Source: Tupaia tana | Lineage: Eukaryota; Chordata; Mammalia; Scandentia; Tupaiidae | DNA length: 64,000 nucleotides | Direction of reading: 5' to 3' | Assembly (NCBI GenBank): GCA_026018925.1 | Contig: JAKSZU010000005.1 | Coordinates: forward strand, 20,756,779-20,820,778 | In this document: positions 1-10,253 of the stretch, piece by piece | How positions within the stretch are numbered: the first letter of the stretch is position 1 | Layout: every line of letters starts with the position of its first letter | Notes under the pieces: model-generated | What the model was told of the DNA's origin: nothing | Database searches by the model: none | Seen by the model: only the letters and a program-made list of their open reading frames with translations | Position numbers and translations under genes: made by a program

Positions 1-70
1 TCCAGGACTAGAACCACAGTCGACTACATGGGATTCCAGCGACATACGCATTACAACATCTACTGGTTCC
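1..70 (-). mobile_element. tRNA-derived SINE head, cut by window edge
   Basis: Antisense head of the main SINE. The complement of the B box (gactagaaccacagt) and of the head (ending ctactggttcc) are visible. The body lies outside the window. Confidence 0.75.
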
Positions 71-156
71 TCATTCCTTTTTTTTTTTTTTTTTCTTTTT
101 CTCCGTAAGTCAATCAGTTCACTGAGAACAGACCCCATGTTTAATATTTCTTATCT

Positions 157-429
157 GGGGACCAGCAGTTAGCGTAATGGCTATGTCACTGGACTCCCAT
201 GTAGTCACCCGCGGTTCGAGTCCCGGACCTGGTGGCTTAAACTCACGCCGGGCATGTGTGCTTGCATGCCCAAGATCCCGAAAGGAGAATGGAGGAGAAG
301 GGATTGCGGTGTGACCATCCCCCCTGGGGGGTGATTTCTCACTTTCTGTCTCTCTGTCTCTCTCTGTCTTTCTGGCCAGAGCACGTGCCCTATAGCAAAA
401 AAAAAAAAAAACTCTGAGAAAAAAAAAAT
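157..429 (+). mobile_element. tRNA-derived SINE, long type, fairly young
   Basis: Full-length copy that serves as a type example. It starts ggggaccagcagttagcgta, which contains an A-box-like stretch. The B box ggttcgagtcc is intact. A tRNA-unrelated body of about 150 nt follows (cccaagatcccga, ggagaatggaggagaaggga, a C-run/G-run hairpin cccccctgggggg, and a TC-rich stretch). The tail is ccctatagc plus A-run. CpG sites are partly retained, suggesting a young copy. It should be RNA polymerase III transcribed and L1-mobilised. Confidence 0.9.
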
Positions 430-1477
430 ATTTCTTGTCTGGCACTTGGTATAGAGGAGGAAGTCTGAGGGTGAGGATGACATCTTGGGAAGAGGATAAG
501 GATGACATTCTGAGGGGGAAAATACATATTTTTGCGCTTTTATTGTTTATCTTTAAGAGTTACAAATATGATTATTTTAATATTAAAATGAATTGTATTG
601 GCACTAAAATGCTTATTGATTCACACATTGTTGCCCTAAGTCCTGTGATTTTAGAAGTCAGGCTAAAGTGTACCAGCGGCATACATCGGACTCGGCTCTG
701 GGCAAGAGAACTGCCATCTTTATTCTGGGGTCATGATAGTGTAAGCACCCCAACATGTATGCTTGAACAGTACGTGCTAACTTCACTGCTTCCTTAACTC
801 CCCAAGTGATCTCCACATGCTCCCAGGGCATGCACCCAGCGTGAGACTTGTTGCCTTAGACTTGTGAGATTTCATTTTAATCAATTAAGAGTGAGGCGGA
901 TGTGCTAATCACTTGCCTGGCTGCTCTCAGATCCATCCTTCTTCCCTTTGCTCAGCTTAGAATCCAGGGCACTTAGCTCTGCAAATACTCTTTCTCTGCT
1001 TCTTTGCCAACTAGAATCTATCTACATTAGTAATATGAAAGCACTTGTATGAAATTTGAGGTTGTAAAAAGGGGAGATTCCAAGTGATTGATCCCTGCTC
1101 CCGATCTGTCCATTCTTTAGCAATGGTTGTGTTTCCTTCCGAACGCACCCCCTGACAGGGGGCTGTGATCTCTGGACTCTGATGACAATACTCTCCTTCC
1201 CTTGATCTTCCAGTACTTGAACTAGGAGTGGTTTCTTGCTGCTCCCTGTTGTCCTTGTGTCTTTTCCAGTAGTTCTGTAATTGGTTCCCCATATTAAATT
1301 CCCTCTGTTGAAAATACTAGACATGCTCTTGCTTTTCATGGCTGGACACTGACTGATTCTAAGACTGCTCAGAAAACCTTGCTTCTACTTCAACCCATTT
1401 ACCTGGTATCTGATGATATTTCTAAAAAATTTACTTCATTCTGTGTTATAATTCCTGCTTCCTTTCTTTTCTGTTTT
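430..1477. other. No gene seen
   Basis: Short open frames on both strands show no recognisable motif. I see no repeat family I can name. Confidence 0.5.
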
Positions 1478-2034
1478 TATTTTTTTGCCAGAAGGCACAT
1501 GTGCTCACCAGAGAGAGATAACAGAGATATAGGGATAAAGCACCCCCCCCCCATGGGGAATGATCACGCTGAATCTGAATCTCTTCTCCTCAATTTCTCC
1601 CTTCTTTTGGGATTTTGGACATGCATGCACACATGCCTAGCATGTTTTCTTTTCTTTCTTTTTTCTTTTTTTCTTTTTTTTTTTTTTTTTTTTTTTTGGA
1701 GGAGGAGGAGGAGGAGGTGGTTTGCCATAGGGCTCATGCACTCACCAAAGACAGACAGTAACAGGGAAAGTGAGAAATCATCACAGGGTGGGTATGGCAA
1801 CAGCACAATCCTTTCTCCTCTGTTCTTTTCCTGGGATTTTGAGCATGCACACAGACATACTTAGCATGATTTTCAAGCCACCAGGTCTGGAACACAAACC
1901 ATGATTGACCATATGGGAGTCCAGCGCTTCAACCACCACACCACCTGCTGGCCCCACCTGGCATATTTTTTTAGCTTCCTGGTCCAACATTGAAAGCACA
2001 GTTGACTAGGTGAGCCCACTCCATGGGCTGGCCC
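1478..2034 (-). mobile_element. Older long-type SINE, split by another SINE
   Basis: The tail and body (tttttgccagaaggcacatg to about 1648) are separated from a degenerate head (about 1972-2034, ending gggctggccc) by a second antisense SINE and a T-run. The head match is weak but in the expected order and orientation. Confidence 0.55.
1649..1957 (-). mobile_element. Long-type SINE nested in the preceding SINE
   Basis: A T-rich tail (1649-1697) and a (gga)n stretch lead into a complete antisense body and head ending ccacctgctggcccc. It interrupts the older copy. Confidence 0.75.
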
Positions 2035-2145
2035 TATACCATTCTATTTCATGAGAGTACTTTCTTGACTTTGTTCACAAGTCTACTTTTCCTCACTTTC
2101 CCCTTATGAAACAGTGGTGAAATAAGAAACACTTTGATGAACATC

Positions 2146-2546
2146 TGCCTTAGTCTGCTCAAGCTGCAATAATAAAATACCATAGTTTAGGTGGCCGAAA
2201 CAACAGAACTTTATTTTCTCACAGCCTGGAGCCTGGAAATCTGAGATCAAGGAACCATCTGGGTTGATGGTTCCTCCTGGGGAGGAACCCTACTCTTGGG
2301 TTGTAAACGGTTGTTTTCTTACTGTGTGCTCCCAGGGTCATTTCTCAGTGTGCATACATGGAGAGAAAGGAAAAGCAAGTTCTCTGGCGTCTCCTCAGAA
2401 GGACACTAATACTATGAGTTCAGGGCCCCACTCTGATGACTTCACTTAAACTTAATTACTTCTTTACTCCAAAAACAGCCCCAAGGGGGTTTAGAGTTTC
2501 AACATAAAAATTTGGGGAGAACACATATATTTAGTCCATGAGAGCA
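2146..2546 (-). mobile_element. MaLR-type solo LTR (MST/MLT1-like)
   Basis: Reads as the reverse of a MaLR LTR. It begins tgccttagtctgctc, has aaaataccatagtttaggtg near the start, the landmark gatcaaggaacc, then ggacactaat, and ends with aacataaaaatttgggg and the near-terminal tttagtccatgagagca. About 400 bp is the usual MaLR LTR length. There is no internal coding sequence next to it. These LTRs are mammal-wide relics. Confidence 0.75.
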
Positions 2547-3001
2547 TTCACTCAGAAAGTTATTTTATTCAGAGAGTTTATTATTTTTACATAAAAAAAT
2601 GAATGAAGTAAAATTTTTATAGCATTTTAGGCTTATTTAGATAAGAAAGACAAGATAGATTTTTAGGTAGCAGTTTTCTATTCTGATGGTTTATTATTAG
2701 TAATAATACATAGTACATAAAATTTTTTTAACACTTTACTCATTTGTAAGTAAGAGATTCAATGTTAAACAGACACGAAGAGAGAGAGGAAAAACAAACA
2801 AACAAAACCAAAACCAAAACCAAACAAAACCTCAGTAAAGATAATAGGGAATCTGAAAAAGATTATATGCCAACTTGATCTTACTAATATATGCAGACCT
2901 TTATAACCAGTAACTGCAGAAAACCCTTTAAGTGCCAAAAAGATATACCAAAATGAACCATCTGCAGGGAAATAATAAGTTCTCAATAACTTTCAAAAGA
3001 T
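2547..3001. other. No gene seen; A-rich simple stretch
   Basis: AT-rich DNA with a simple A-rich run at 2788-2830 (aaacaaacaaaacc-type). Nothing else is recognised. Confidence 0.5.
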
Positions 3002-3248
3002 GGAGGCCTTACAAGGCTGTCTTTATAACAAAGTGGTTAAATGCTATGCATAGAAACCAAGATAACAGTTTGAATCCAGTCTCCAGCAGCTTGTAAAACA
3101 TGCCAAACACACGTGTGTTCATGCCTAAATCCTAATGAGTTCGAGAAATGGAACAAAAAAGATTGCAGCATGACCACACTCTATTAGAAATCATGCTTTT
3201 GTTCTCTTTCTTTCTCTCTCTTCTCTGTCTCTCTCTCTCCACCCCCTC
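3002..3248 (+). mobile_element. Old, diverged tRNA-derived SINE
   Basis: The box A region (taacaaagtggttaaatgct), box B (agtttgaatcc) and the TC-rich 3' stretch are in the right order. The body is strongly mutated, so this is an old copy. Confidence 0.6.
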
Positions 3249-3249
3249 C

Positions 3250-3281
3250 ATATATATATATATAGGAGAAAGAGAGGAATG

Positions 3282-3326
<45 letters not shown>
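3250..3326. repeat. (TA)n microsatellite
   Basis: Two TA runs (3250-3263 and 3284-3326) separated by a short purine stretch, grown from the tail of the SINE before it. Confidence 0.95.
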
Positions 3327-3330
<4 letters not shown>

Positions 3331-3754
3331 CTCCCTCTGGTAAGTGCAGGTACCCTCTGAAAATTAAAGGAAAGAAGATTGAAACCTTGCAGAGTACATT
3401 TTGGAGTCTGGAAATTCAAGAAAAAGGTGCCAGCTGGGTGGTGTCTGATGATAATTAGGTGAGAAATCAATGAATGTAAGGTATCTATAAAATTTCTAAA
3501 TACCTAGAAATTAACAGTTTACTGATATGTGACTCACTGTCCAAGGCTGAAAGCACAAAGAGGTTTTAAAAGATAATTCAGAATGATTGATAATGAAACA
3601 ACTCACCATAATTGGTGGGATACAGCTAAAGCAATTTTATAGCTTTTGGTGCCTATGTAAGAAAAATCTAAAACATTTTAAGATCAAAGATACCTAAATA
3701 TCTAGCTTAAGAAACTAAATAAAAGAAAAATAAATGTAAAGAATGTAATAGAAA

Positions 3755-3987
3755 GGCCAGCCCATGACCTGGTGGTTAAGTCAGCCCATATGGCTGACTA
3801 CAATTTGAGACCTGGATCTACTGACTTAAAAAAACACACCAGGCAAATGTGCATAGATGCTTCAAAATCCTGACAAAATGGAGAAATAGAGGGGAAGGGA
3901 TTGCAATGCAACCATTCCTTATTAGAGGATGCTTTCTCCTCTCTCACTGGTGAGTACATATACCCTCTGAAAAGTAAATAAATAAAT
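3755..3987 (+). mobile_element. SINE with perfect 16-bp TSD
   Basis: Old sense SINE. The target-site duplication aagaatgtaatagaaa is at 3739-3754 and again at 3988-4003. The target was L1 sequence. Confidence 0.85.
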
Positions 3988-4310
3988 AAGAATGTAATAG
4001 AAAATAAGTAACAGCAGAGTAAAAATCAATAAAGTAAAAGCTATAAAAAATTAACAAACCAAAGTTATGTTTTGTTAAGAATCAATAAGATACATAAACT
4101 CTAAGCAAGATCAATTTTTTTAAAAAGAAAAAAGTACAAATTCTGGGTTTTGTTTTTTAAAATGGGGATTCTTTGTCAACATTAAAAGAATAAAAATAGA
4201 ATATTATAAAAATGGTACATCATAAATTTCATAATGGGCAGAAGACTCAGTTTATTGAAAGACACTTACCAGAGTGAACCCAAAAAGAAATAGAAGATCT
4301 GAACAGCCCT

Positions 4311-4600
4311 CTATTTGTTTATTTATTTATGTATCTACTTATTTATGTATTTATTTTTGAAAGAGATTTTTTGGTATAGGGCACGTGCTCTCGCCAGAGA
4401 GACAGAGAGACAAAAAATGAGAAATCACCCCTCGAGGGGATGGCCACACCACAATCCCTTCTCCTCTATTCTCCTCTTAGGATCTTGGGTACACAAGCAC
4501 ACATGCCTGGCATGAGGTATAAATCACTGGATCTTGGAATCAAACTGTGGTTGACTATGTGGGAGTCCAGTGACGTAACCATTATGATGTCTGCCAGTCC
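4311..4600 (-). mobile_element. SINE, long type
   Basis: An (attt)n tail, then tttttggtatagggcacgtg and the full antisense body, ending at the head tctgccagtcc. Confidence 0.85.
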
Positions 4601-4719
4601 TGTGCCCTTTATTTATTAAAGAAACTGATTTAATACTTCAAAACTCCCCACAAAGAAGACTTCAAATCCATATGACTTTACTGATGAATTGCTTAAAAGT
4701 TAAGGAAGAAATAACATCA

Positions 4720-5032
4720 ATCTATTATTATCATTATTATTATTATTATTATATTATTATTATTATTTAGGTTTTTAACCATAATGCACATGTGCTTGCC
4801 AGAGAGAGACAGAGAGAGGGAAAGTATGAAATCACCCTCCAGGGGGGCATGGCCGTACCACAATCCCTTCTCCTCCAATCTCCCCTCAGGATTTGGGGCA
4901 CACAAGTACATATACCTGGTGTGGTTTTCAAGCTGCACCTGGAGTGAGTTTCAAGCTATTGAGTCTGTGGCTCCAAACTCTGTGGCCTTGTGAGAGTCCA
5001 CTGCCTTAACCACTATGCCATCTGCTGGCCCC
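4720..5032 (-). mobile_element. SINE, long type, with (ATT)n tail
   Basis: The antisense tail has grown into an ATT microsatellite (4720-4767). The complete body follows and the head ends catctgctggcccc. Confidence 0.85.
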
Positions 5033-5210
5033 TCTCTTTACTTTTTTTACTGTAGCTACTATAAGATGTAAAATTTTCTATGTGACTAGCATTATGCCTT
5101 GAAGTATAGTTCCATTAGACAGTGGTGAAATAAGTCAAAACTATGATTAATTGATTTCCAAAAAGTCACGTATATAATACTATTGGGAACAAAAAATAAA
5201 TTAAAATAAT

Positions 5211-5478
5211 GGGGACCAGAAGATGGTGTAATGGTTTTGTTGCTGAACTTCCACATGGTTGACTGCAGTTCCAGTCCCAGACCCAGCAGCTTAAAATTCA
5301 CTGTGGGTGTGGGTGCATGTGTGCCCAAGATCCTGGGCAGAGAATGAAGGAGAAAGGAGTGTAGAGTGGTCATCCCCCTGGGGGTGATTTCTTGCTCTCT
5401 GTTTCTTTGTCTCTGTCTTTCCAGCAAGCGCACACACCCTATAGCAAAAATTTCTCTAAAAAAGAAAAAAAAAAAAAA
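5211..5478 (+). mobile_element. SINE, long type
   Basis: Starts ggggaccagaagatggtgta, contains catccccctgggggtg, and ends ccctatagc plus A-tail. Confidence 0.88.
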
Positions 5479-5819
5479 TTTGTGGAACAATTGGATAACT
5501 GGTTAAGAAAAAGTCTCAATCTCAAACTTGTACCATATTAAAAACTACTTTGAAATAGATTATAGAGCTAAAATTTATAGTTAAACATCTAGAACAAAAT
5601 GGGAAAATATCTACATTGTTAATATACTAAAAATTATAAGAAAACACAAATCGTAAAAAAGTTGCTAAATTAAACCTTATAGACATAAAGATATTCTGTT
5701 CATCAAAATATGCTATTAAGAAAAGGAAAATACAACCAGAAGAAATGGTCAGTATGTGTATCTGACAAAGGGTTGTATTAGCATAAATAAGGGACTCTCA
5801 AATTAATAATAAAAGAGAA

Positions 5820-6010
5820 GAGGCCAGTGGTGGCACAGTGGGTAACCACAACACTCTGCTAGTCTGAACCACATGGGAATGTTACAGGCTTTCTCTCAGA
5901 GACCTTCCTGAGTACGCACCCATGATCTGGGATTGGCTAAGGCTGAGGGGTGATTGCTACATCAAGATTTTGTTAGAAGTATTGTCTCTCTGTATGGCTG
6001 ATAGAAAAAA
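5820..6010 (+). mobile_element. SINE of a second, older tRNA-like family
   Basis: The head aggccagtggtggcacagtg resembles the main SINE but the body differs (cacccatgatctgggattgg, no ccctatagc tail). The tail is aaataaataaac. Related copies are at 42280-42772, 51762-51985 and 52670-52915. Confidence 0.6.
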
Positions 6011-6056
6011 AATAAATAAACTTAAACAAAAACAAAAGCAAAGACAATAAAACAGT

Positions 6057-6345
6057 GTTAGCTCCATGGCCTGGTGGTAAAGACACACATGACCTACTGT
6101 GTAGTTCTAGTCCCGGTTCCAGCAGCTTGAGAAATACCCCAGGTGTGTGTGCATGCATACCCAAAATCCAGAAATAAGGGGAGAGATGGAGGAGAAGAAT
6201 TGAAGAGTGACCATGCCCTGTAGGGGGTGTTTTCTTCTCTCTATTTCTCTCTTTCTCTGGTGAGCTCATGTGACCTTTAGCAAATAAAAAGAGAAACAAA
6301 AACAAAAGTAAAAACAAAAACAAAAAGAAAGAGAAGCAACCAAAT
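6057..6345 (+). mobile_element. SINE, diverged
   Basis: Order preserved: ctggtggtaaagac (A box), tagtcccggttcc, tgcatgcatacccaaaatcc, then acctttagcaaataaaa and an A-rich tail. Confidence 0.75.
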
Positions 6346-6525
6346 AACAAGGGAAAAGTAGACTTGAATAGACTCTCTTATACATAATCACATACACAAA
6401 ATACAGGAATGGCTACTAAGCTTGTAAAAAGAAGGTGGATATTGCCAGTTGTCAGGGAAATGCAAACTAAACCACAATAAGATAAACATTTCTAAGAACA
6501 ATTAAAATTTAAATCACTGATATAT

Positions 6526-6788
6526 CTTTTTTTTTGGAGAGGTTTTTTTGCTATAGGGTGCATGCGCTCACCAGAAAGACAGACAGAGACAGAGAGACAG
6601 AAAGCGAGAAATTGCCCCCCAGGGGGGATGACCATGCCACAATCCCTTCTCCTCCATTCTCCCCTTGGGATCTTGGGCACGCATGCACATGCATCCGGTG
6701 TGAGTTTAAGCCACCGGGTCTGGAACTCGAAACATGGTCGACTACATGGGAGTTCAGTGACATAGCTGTTACGCTAACTGCAGGTCCC
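6526..6788 (-). mobile_element. SINE, long type, young
   Basis: Near-consensus antisense copy: tttgctatagggtgcatgcg, cccccaggggggatg, and head acgctaactgcaggtccc. Confidence 0.92.
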
Positions 6789-7103
6789 GATATATCACAT
6801 GTTGATGAAGATGAGGAGCTACTCTAATTCTCTTGCATGGCTGGTGAAGAGTAAGATAAATAGTACGAGCACTTTGTAAACCAGTTTTGCAGTTTTTTAT
6901 AACTTCACAATTTCATTCTTCATATGTTATCCAAATGCAAAGAAAAGTCCACAAAAGAATTGGGCAGGAGTATTTATGACAGTTTCACTAATAATAGACA
7001 CACACTGGAAGCAATAAAAATGTTCATTAAAGGGTGAGTGGAGTTCGCACCGCAGTGACACAGGCAGTAGGGTGCTAAAAATTTTTGTAAAAAAGTGAAT
7101 GGA

Positions 7104-7260
7104 GGAGCTGGCAGGTGGCATGGTGGTTAAGAACGCTGGATTCCCATATGGCTGACCATGGTTCAAGTCCCTGACCTGGCAGCTTGCTTTCTCACTTTCC
7201 TTCTCTCTCTCCCTCACTCTGTTCCTCTCTGATCAAATTTAAAATAATAATAATAATAAT
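7104..7260 (+). mobile_element. SINE, short type
   Basis: The head (gagctggcaggtggcatggt) and B box (ggttcaagtcc) run straight into a TC-rich stretch (ttgctttctcactttccttc) with an (aataat)n tail, lacking the middle body of the long type. Confidence 0.8.
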
Positions 7261-7703
7261 AACTTATAAATAAAGTTAAATAAAATAATTCTATTTTTTT
7301 AAAAATGAATGGGTAAACATTAATTTAGTCATGTTATATTCACATAGGAATATTATTCAGCACAAAATAGTAATATTTTACTGCTATGTGTAACAATGTG
7401 AATGAATCTTAAGAACATGACACTGAGTGAAAGAAAAGAGAAAAAATGAGAGTACATTTTGTTAATACCACTTATGTGAGGGCCTCTAATCTGCAAAACT
7501 ATGATTGATTATTTATTGTTAGATCAGACCAGTAGTTGCCTAAGCAAGAGGATTTGACTGAAAAGTACCACAGCTGTTGGGGGCGATATGACTCTTTCGT
7601 ATCTGGTTTGAGTTACAAGGGTACATCCTTTCTGAAGCCTATTTTACTCTACATTGAAAATGTTGCATTTATCAAATATAAATTACTTTTGAATAAAATT
7701 AAT

Positions 7704-7728
7704 GTGTGTGTGTGTGTGTGTGTGTGTG
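7704..7728. repeat. (TG)n microsatellite
   Basis: Uninterrupted TG run directly after the old L1 3' end. Confidence 0.95.
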
Positions 7729-8880
7729 AAGAGAGTTCAGTTTTGTAGCTACTCTTTATTTGGGTGTAGCTTATTAAATATATGTGACTAAAAGATGATA
7801 TTTTTCTTCACCCTCAGCAAGGCAATTAATCAGATATTTTTTTTCCTTCCCAAAGGAAAGGTATGTTTTCAAAAATAGCCCCTTTTTCTAGGGAAACATT
7901 TGCACACTTAAGATAATTCAGTAATGTCTTTGAATTTCCTTGGGCTTATGTTTAGTTATTGTTTTTCTTGGTTTCTGATGTAAGGCTATCTGACATGTGC
8001 TTTGGTTTACTCAGTTGGAGCTCGACGCACAGAGGAAAGTACGAGGCATGAGAAATATAATTTGGCTTGTCCTTGAGATGTGTTTTGCTTTAAAAAGCAA
8101 AATCAGGAAGGACACATTGGAAACTCCGCCCTGTAAGGAAAGCATGTATCAAGAGGCTACAACAGCACTCCTAGAATACCTGTTTCTAACCCTCTCTGAC
8201 ATGGGCACCTTTGGGAGGTCTCTTGAAGCATGCTCCCTGTAGCTTAAAGTACTAACTTGATACTATACTGCCCACTTTCTCTTATGAGACTGTGGTGTAA
8301 AACATGTCAAAATTTCGCAGACTTTTCTTCTGGTCGGTTTCCTTCCATTATCTCCTGACACTGACATAATTCTGCCCAGTCTATAGAACGTATTTTTTTT
8401 TTCACTAGTATCCAGTCATCCCACCTTAATTCTTTACTTGGCTCTGAAACACTTGCTTCATTGAATTTTCTTTTTCATCTATGAATACCTCTTTAGATCT
8501 TGCTTTCCTTAATACTGATGACAGTAAAAAAAAAAAGTCATACTTGAGAAGAGAGATAATTTGTTAGCAAATGTTCACTTATAGCAACTATGGACATATG
8601 TTGAAGGACTTGGGATACTTTAGGATTTGTGTGAGAACCCTCATATCTCTACACTGCACAGAGGGTGATATTATTGACCTTCTTTGTCTTAATTTTAAAC
8701 ACCTAGCTCCCCTTTGGGCAGGTAGCAGAAATATTCAGTAGCCCTAAATCATAATTATAAATGTAATGCCAGTGAATTGCTAGTAGGTTTTTGACCTGGG
8801 CAGTTTCTAGGTTGAATTTGACAGGGAGCAGAAAGACAGGGAATTTATACACGAGGAGTCCTGAAATTCCTAATACATGC
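7729..8880. other. No gene seen
   Basis: An 81-codon open frame at 7997-8242 has no recognisable domain and no splice or promoter context. No nameable repeat. Confidence 0.5.
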
Positions 8881-9598
8881 TGTTCTAGTTCATTTGGTTG
8901 CTCATAACAGAACTACTTGAGCCTGAGTAATTTAAGAGAATAGAGATCTATTCAGCTCCTGGTTTGGAGGGCCAAGGGCCAGGGCCACATCTGGTGAGGG
9001 TCTTCTTACCGGCAGAGTCCCAAGACTGAGAAGGGCATCTCACGTTATTGCATGGTGAGCAGGCAGAGCATGCACGTAGGAAAGCATGTTATGTCTCTGT
9101 CTATCTCATTCCCTCTCCTTATAAGCCCATCAGAACTCCCTCATGGGAGCCACACCAGGGTGCCTAATCACTTCCCAAAAGTACCACCTTCTCTTTCATT
9201 TTTCTTTCTTCTTCTTTTTTTTTTTCTTTTTTGCCTAAGGACACATATACTCAACAGAGAGGGATGAAAAAGAGAGACAGAGAGAGGCAGAGGAAAAAAC
9301 ACCCCCATGGAATTGGTCCTGTCACAAATCCTTCTATTCCATCTATCCCTACTTTTGGAATTTCAGGAATGCTCACATATATGCCAGGCATGTTTCTCAA
9401 TGCACCAGGGCCATGACTTAAACTATGTAGTCAGCCAATGTGGGACTCAGCTACCTTAATGATCATCAGGCTATGGAGCCAGTCCAAGCCCCGCTTTTCA
9501 ATGACATAATTGATTTAGTCTCTATCCTCTCAACACCATTGCAGTGGCTCAGCAAGTTTTAATAAATGAATTTTGGAGGACACGTTCATACCATAGCA
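8881..9598 (-). mobile_element. MaLR-type LTR split by a SINE
   Basis: Left part 8881-9189 starts tgttctagttcatttggttg and contains cctccttataagcccatcag-like and cctaatcacttcccaaaag landmarks. Right part 9487-9598 has ttcaacaccattgcagtg, gaattttggaggacac and the end ccatagcactg. The two halves are contiguous on a MaLR LTR once the SINE is removed. Confidence 0.72.
9190..9486 (-). mobile_element. SINE inserted in the MaLR LTR
   Basis: T-rich tail, ttttttgcctaaggacacat, diverged body and a head ending atggagccagtcc. Confidence 0.75.
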
Positions 9599-9679
9599 CT
9601 GTATGCACTGTATGCACTGCTATGCACTGTACACATTCTCACACACTGAAAAATATAGGACAACTAATTCTGTCCTCTG

Positions 9680-9800
9680 TCTTTTTGAGGAATGAGGAAC
9701 AGAGAGGTAAAGCAACTTGACTCAGGTTGCAATAGTTGGTGAAATGGAGGATTTGACCCAGTCTCAGCATCCATGTTTGTGACAGTTGCACTTGATCTAT
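9680..9800 (-). mobile_element. MIR remnant
   Basis: Reads as the reverse of the MIR core and head: gaggaacagagaggtaaagc, then ggatttgacccagtctcagc. Confidence 0.6.
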
Positions 9801-10006
9801 CACCTTTGTTCCAAGGTAGGTGAAGTCCGTATCAATTGTTTGCATTTTAACTGAAAAATAAAATAATTATTCAAGTAAAGCTTAAAGCAGCTGTATCCAT
9901 CTACAACAAAATTTAGTCACAAGTAAATAAAGTTCTAAAGAGCAGAACATGTTCCACAGAAAACATTTGAAAAATGTTAGATAAGTTATAAAAAGCACTT
10001 AGAGAG

Positions 10007-10253
10007 GGACAAGCAGGTGAGGTAGTGGTTAAGGCCCTTGACTCCCATACAGCCAACTGTGGTTCAAGTCCTGGACCCAGTGGCTTGAAACTCATGCCAA
10101 GAGCATGCGCATGCATGCCCCAGATTCTGAGAGGAGAATGAAGGAGAAGGGGTTGCAGTGTGGCCAACAACCCTGGGATGATTTCTCACTTTCTGTCTGT
10201 CTGGCAAGCACAGATGCCTTACAGTAAAAATTTCTAAAAAAAAAAAAGAAAAT
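10007..10253 (+). mobile_element. SINE, long type
   Basis: gacaagcaggtgaggtagtg head, gtggttcaagtcctgg B box, gagaggagaatgaaggagaa body, A-tail at 10236-10253. Confidence 0.85.

Larger units (their letters stand above)
3480..7700 (+). mobile_element. Old L1 (L1M-type), sense, broken up by SINEs
   Basis: Diverged ORF2 sequence appears between the SINEs in the right order. 3485-3740 has the segment after the endonuclease domain. 4000-4310 encodes the stretch ending just before the RT region (agatctgaacagccctc). 4605-4720 continues it. 5480-5820 and 6350-6480 match the ORF2 3' half. 7300-7700 is the 3' end (gaatattattcagcacaaaa, then an AATAAA-like end before a TG run). No frame is intact. The pieces may be one element or several. 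Confidence 0.65.

Noticed and set aside
157..240. tRNA gene candidates at SINE heads
   Set aside because: A and B boxes are present, but the acceptor stem does not pair and the sequence continues into the SINE body. RNA polymerase III promoters of SINEs, not tRNA genes.
1379..1864. 161-codon open frame
   Set aside because: Made of two SINEs and their T-rich tails (long F and R runs).
7997..8242. 81-codon frame in low-repeat DNA
   Set aside because: No domain or context. Could be tested by conservation, but nothing in the sequence supports it.
9598..9632. Short tandem tgtatgcac/tgctatgcac repeat
   Set aside because: About three imperfect units at the end of a MaLR LTR. Too short to mean more than slippage.
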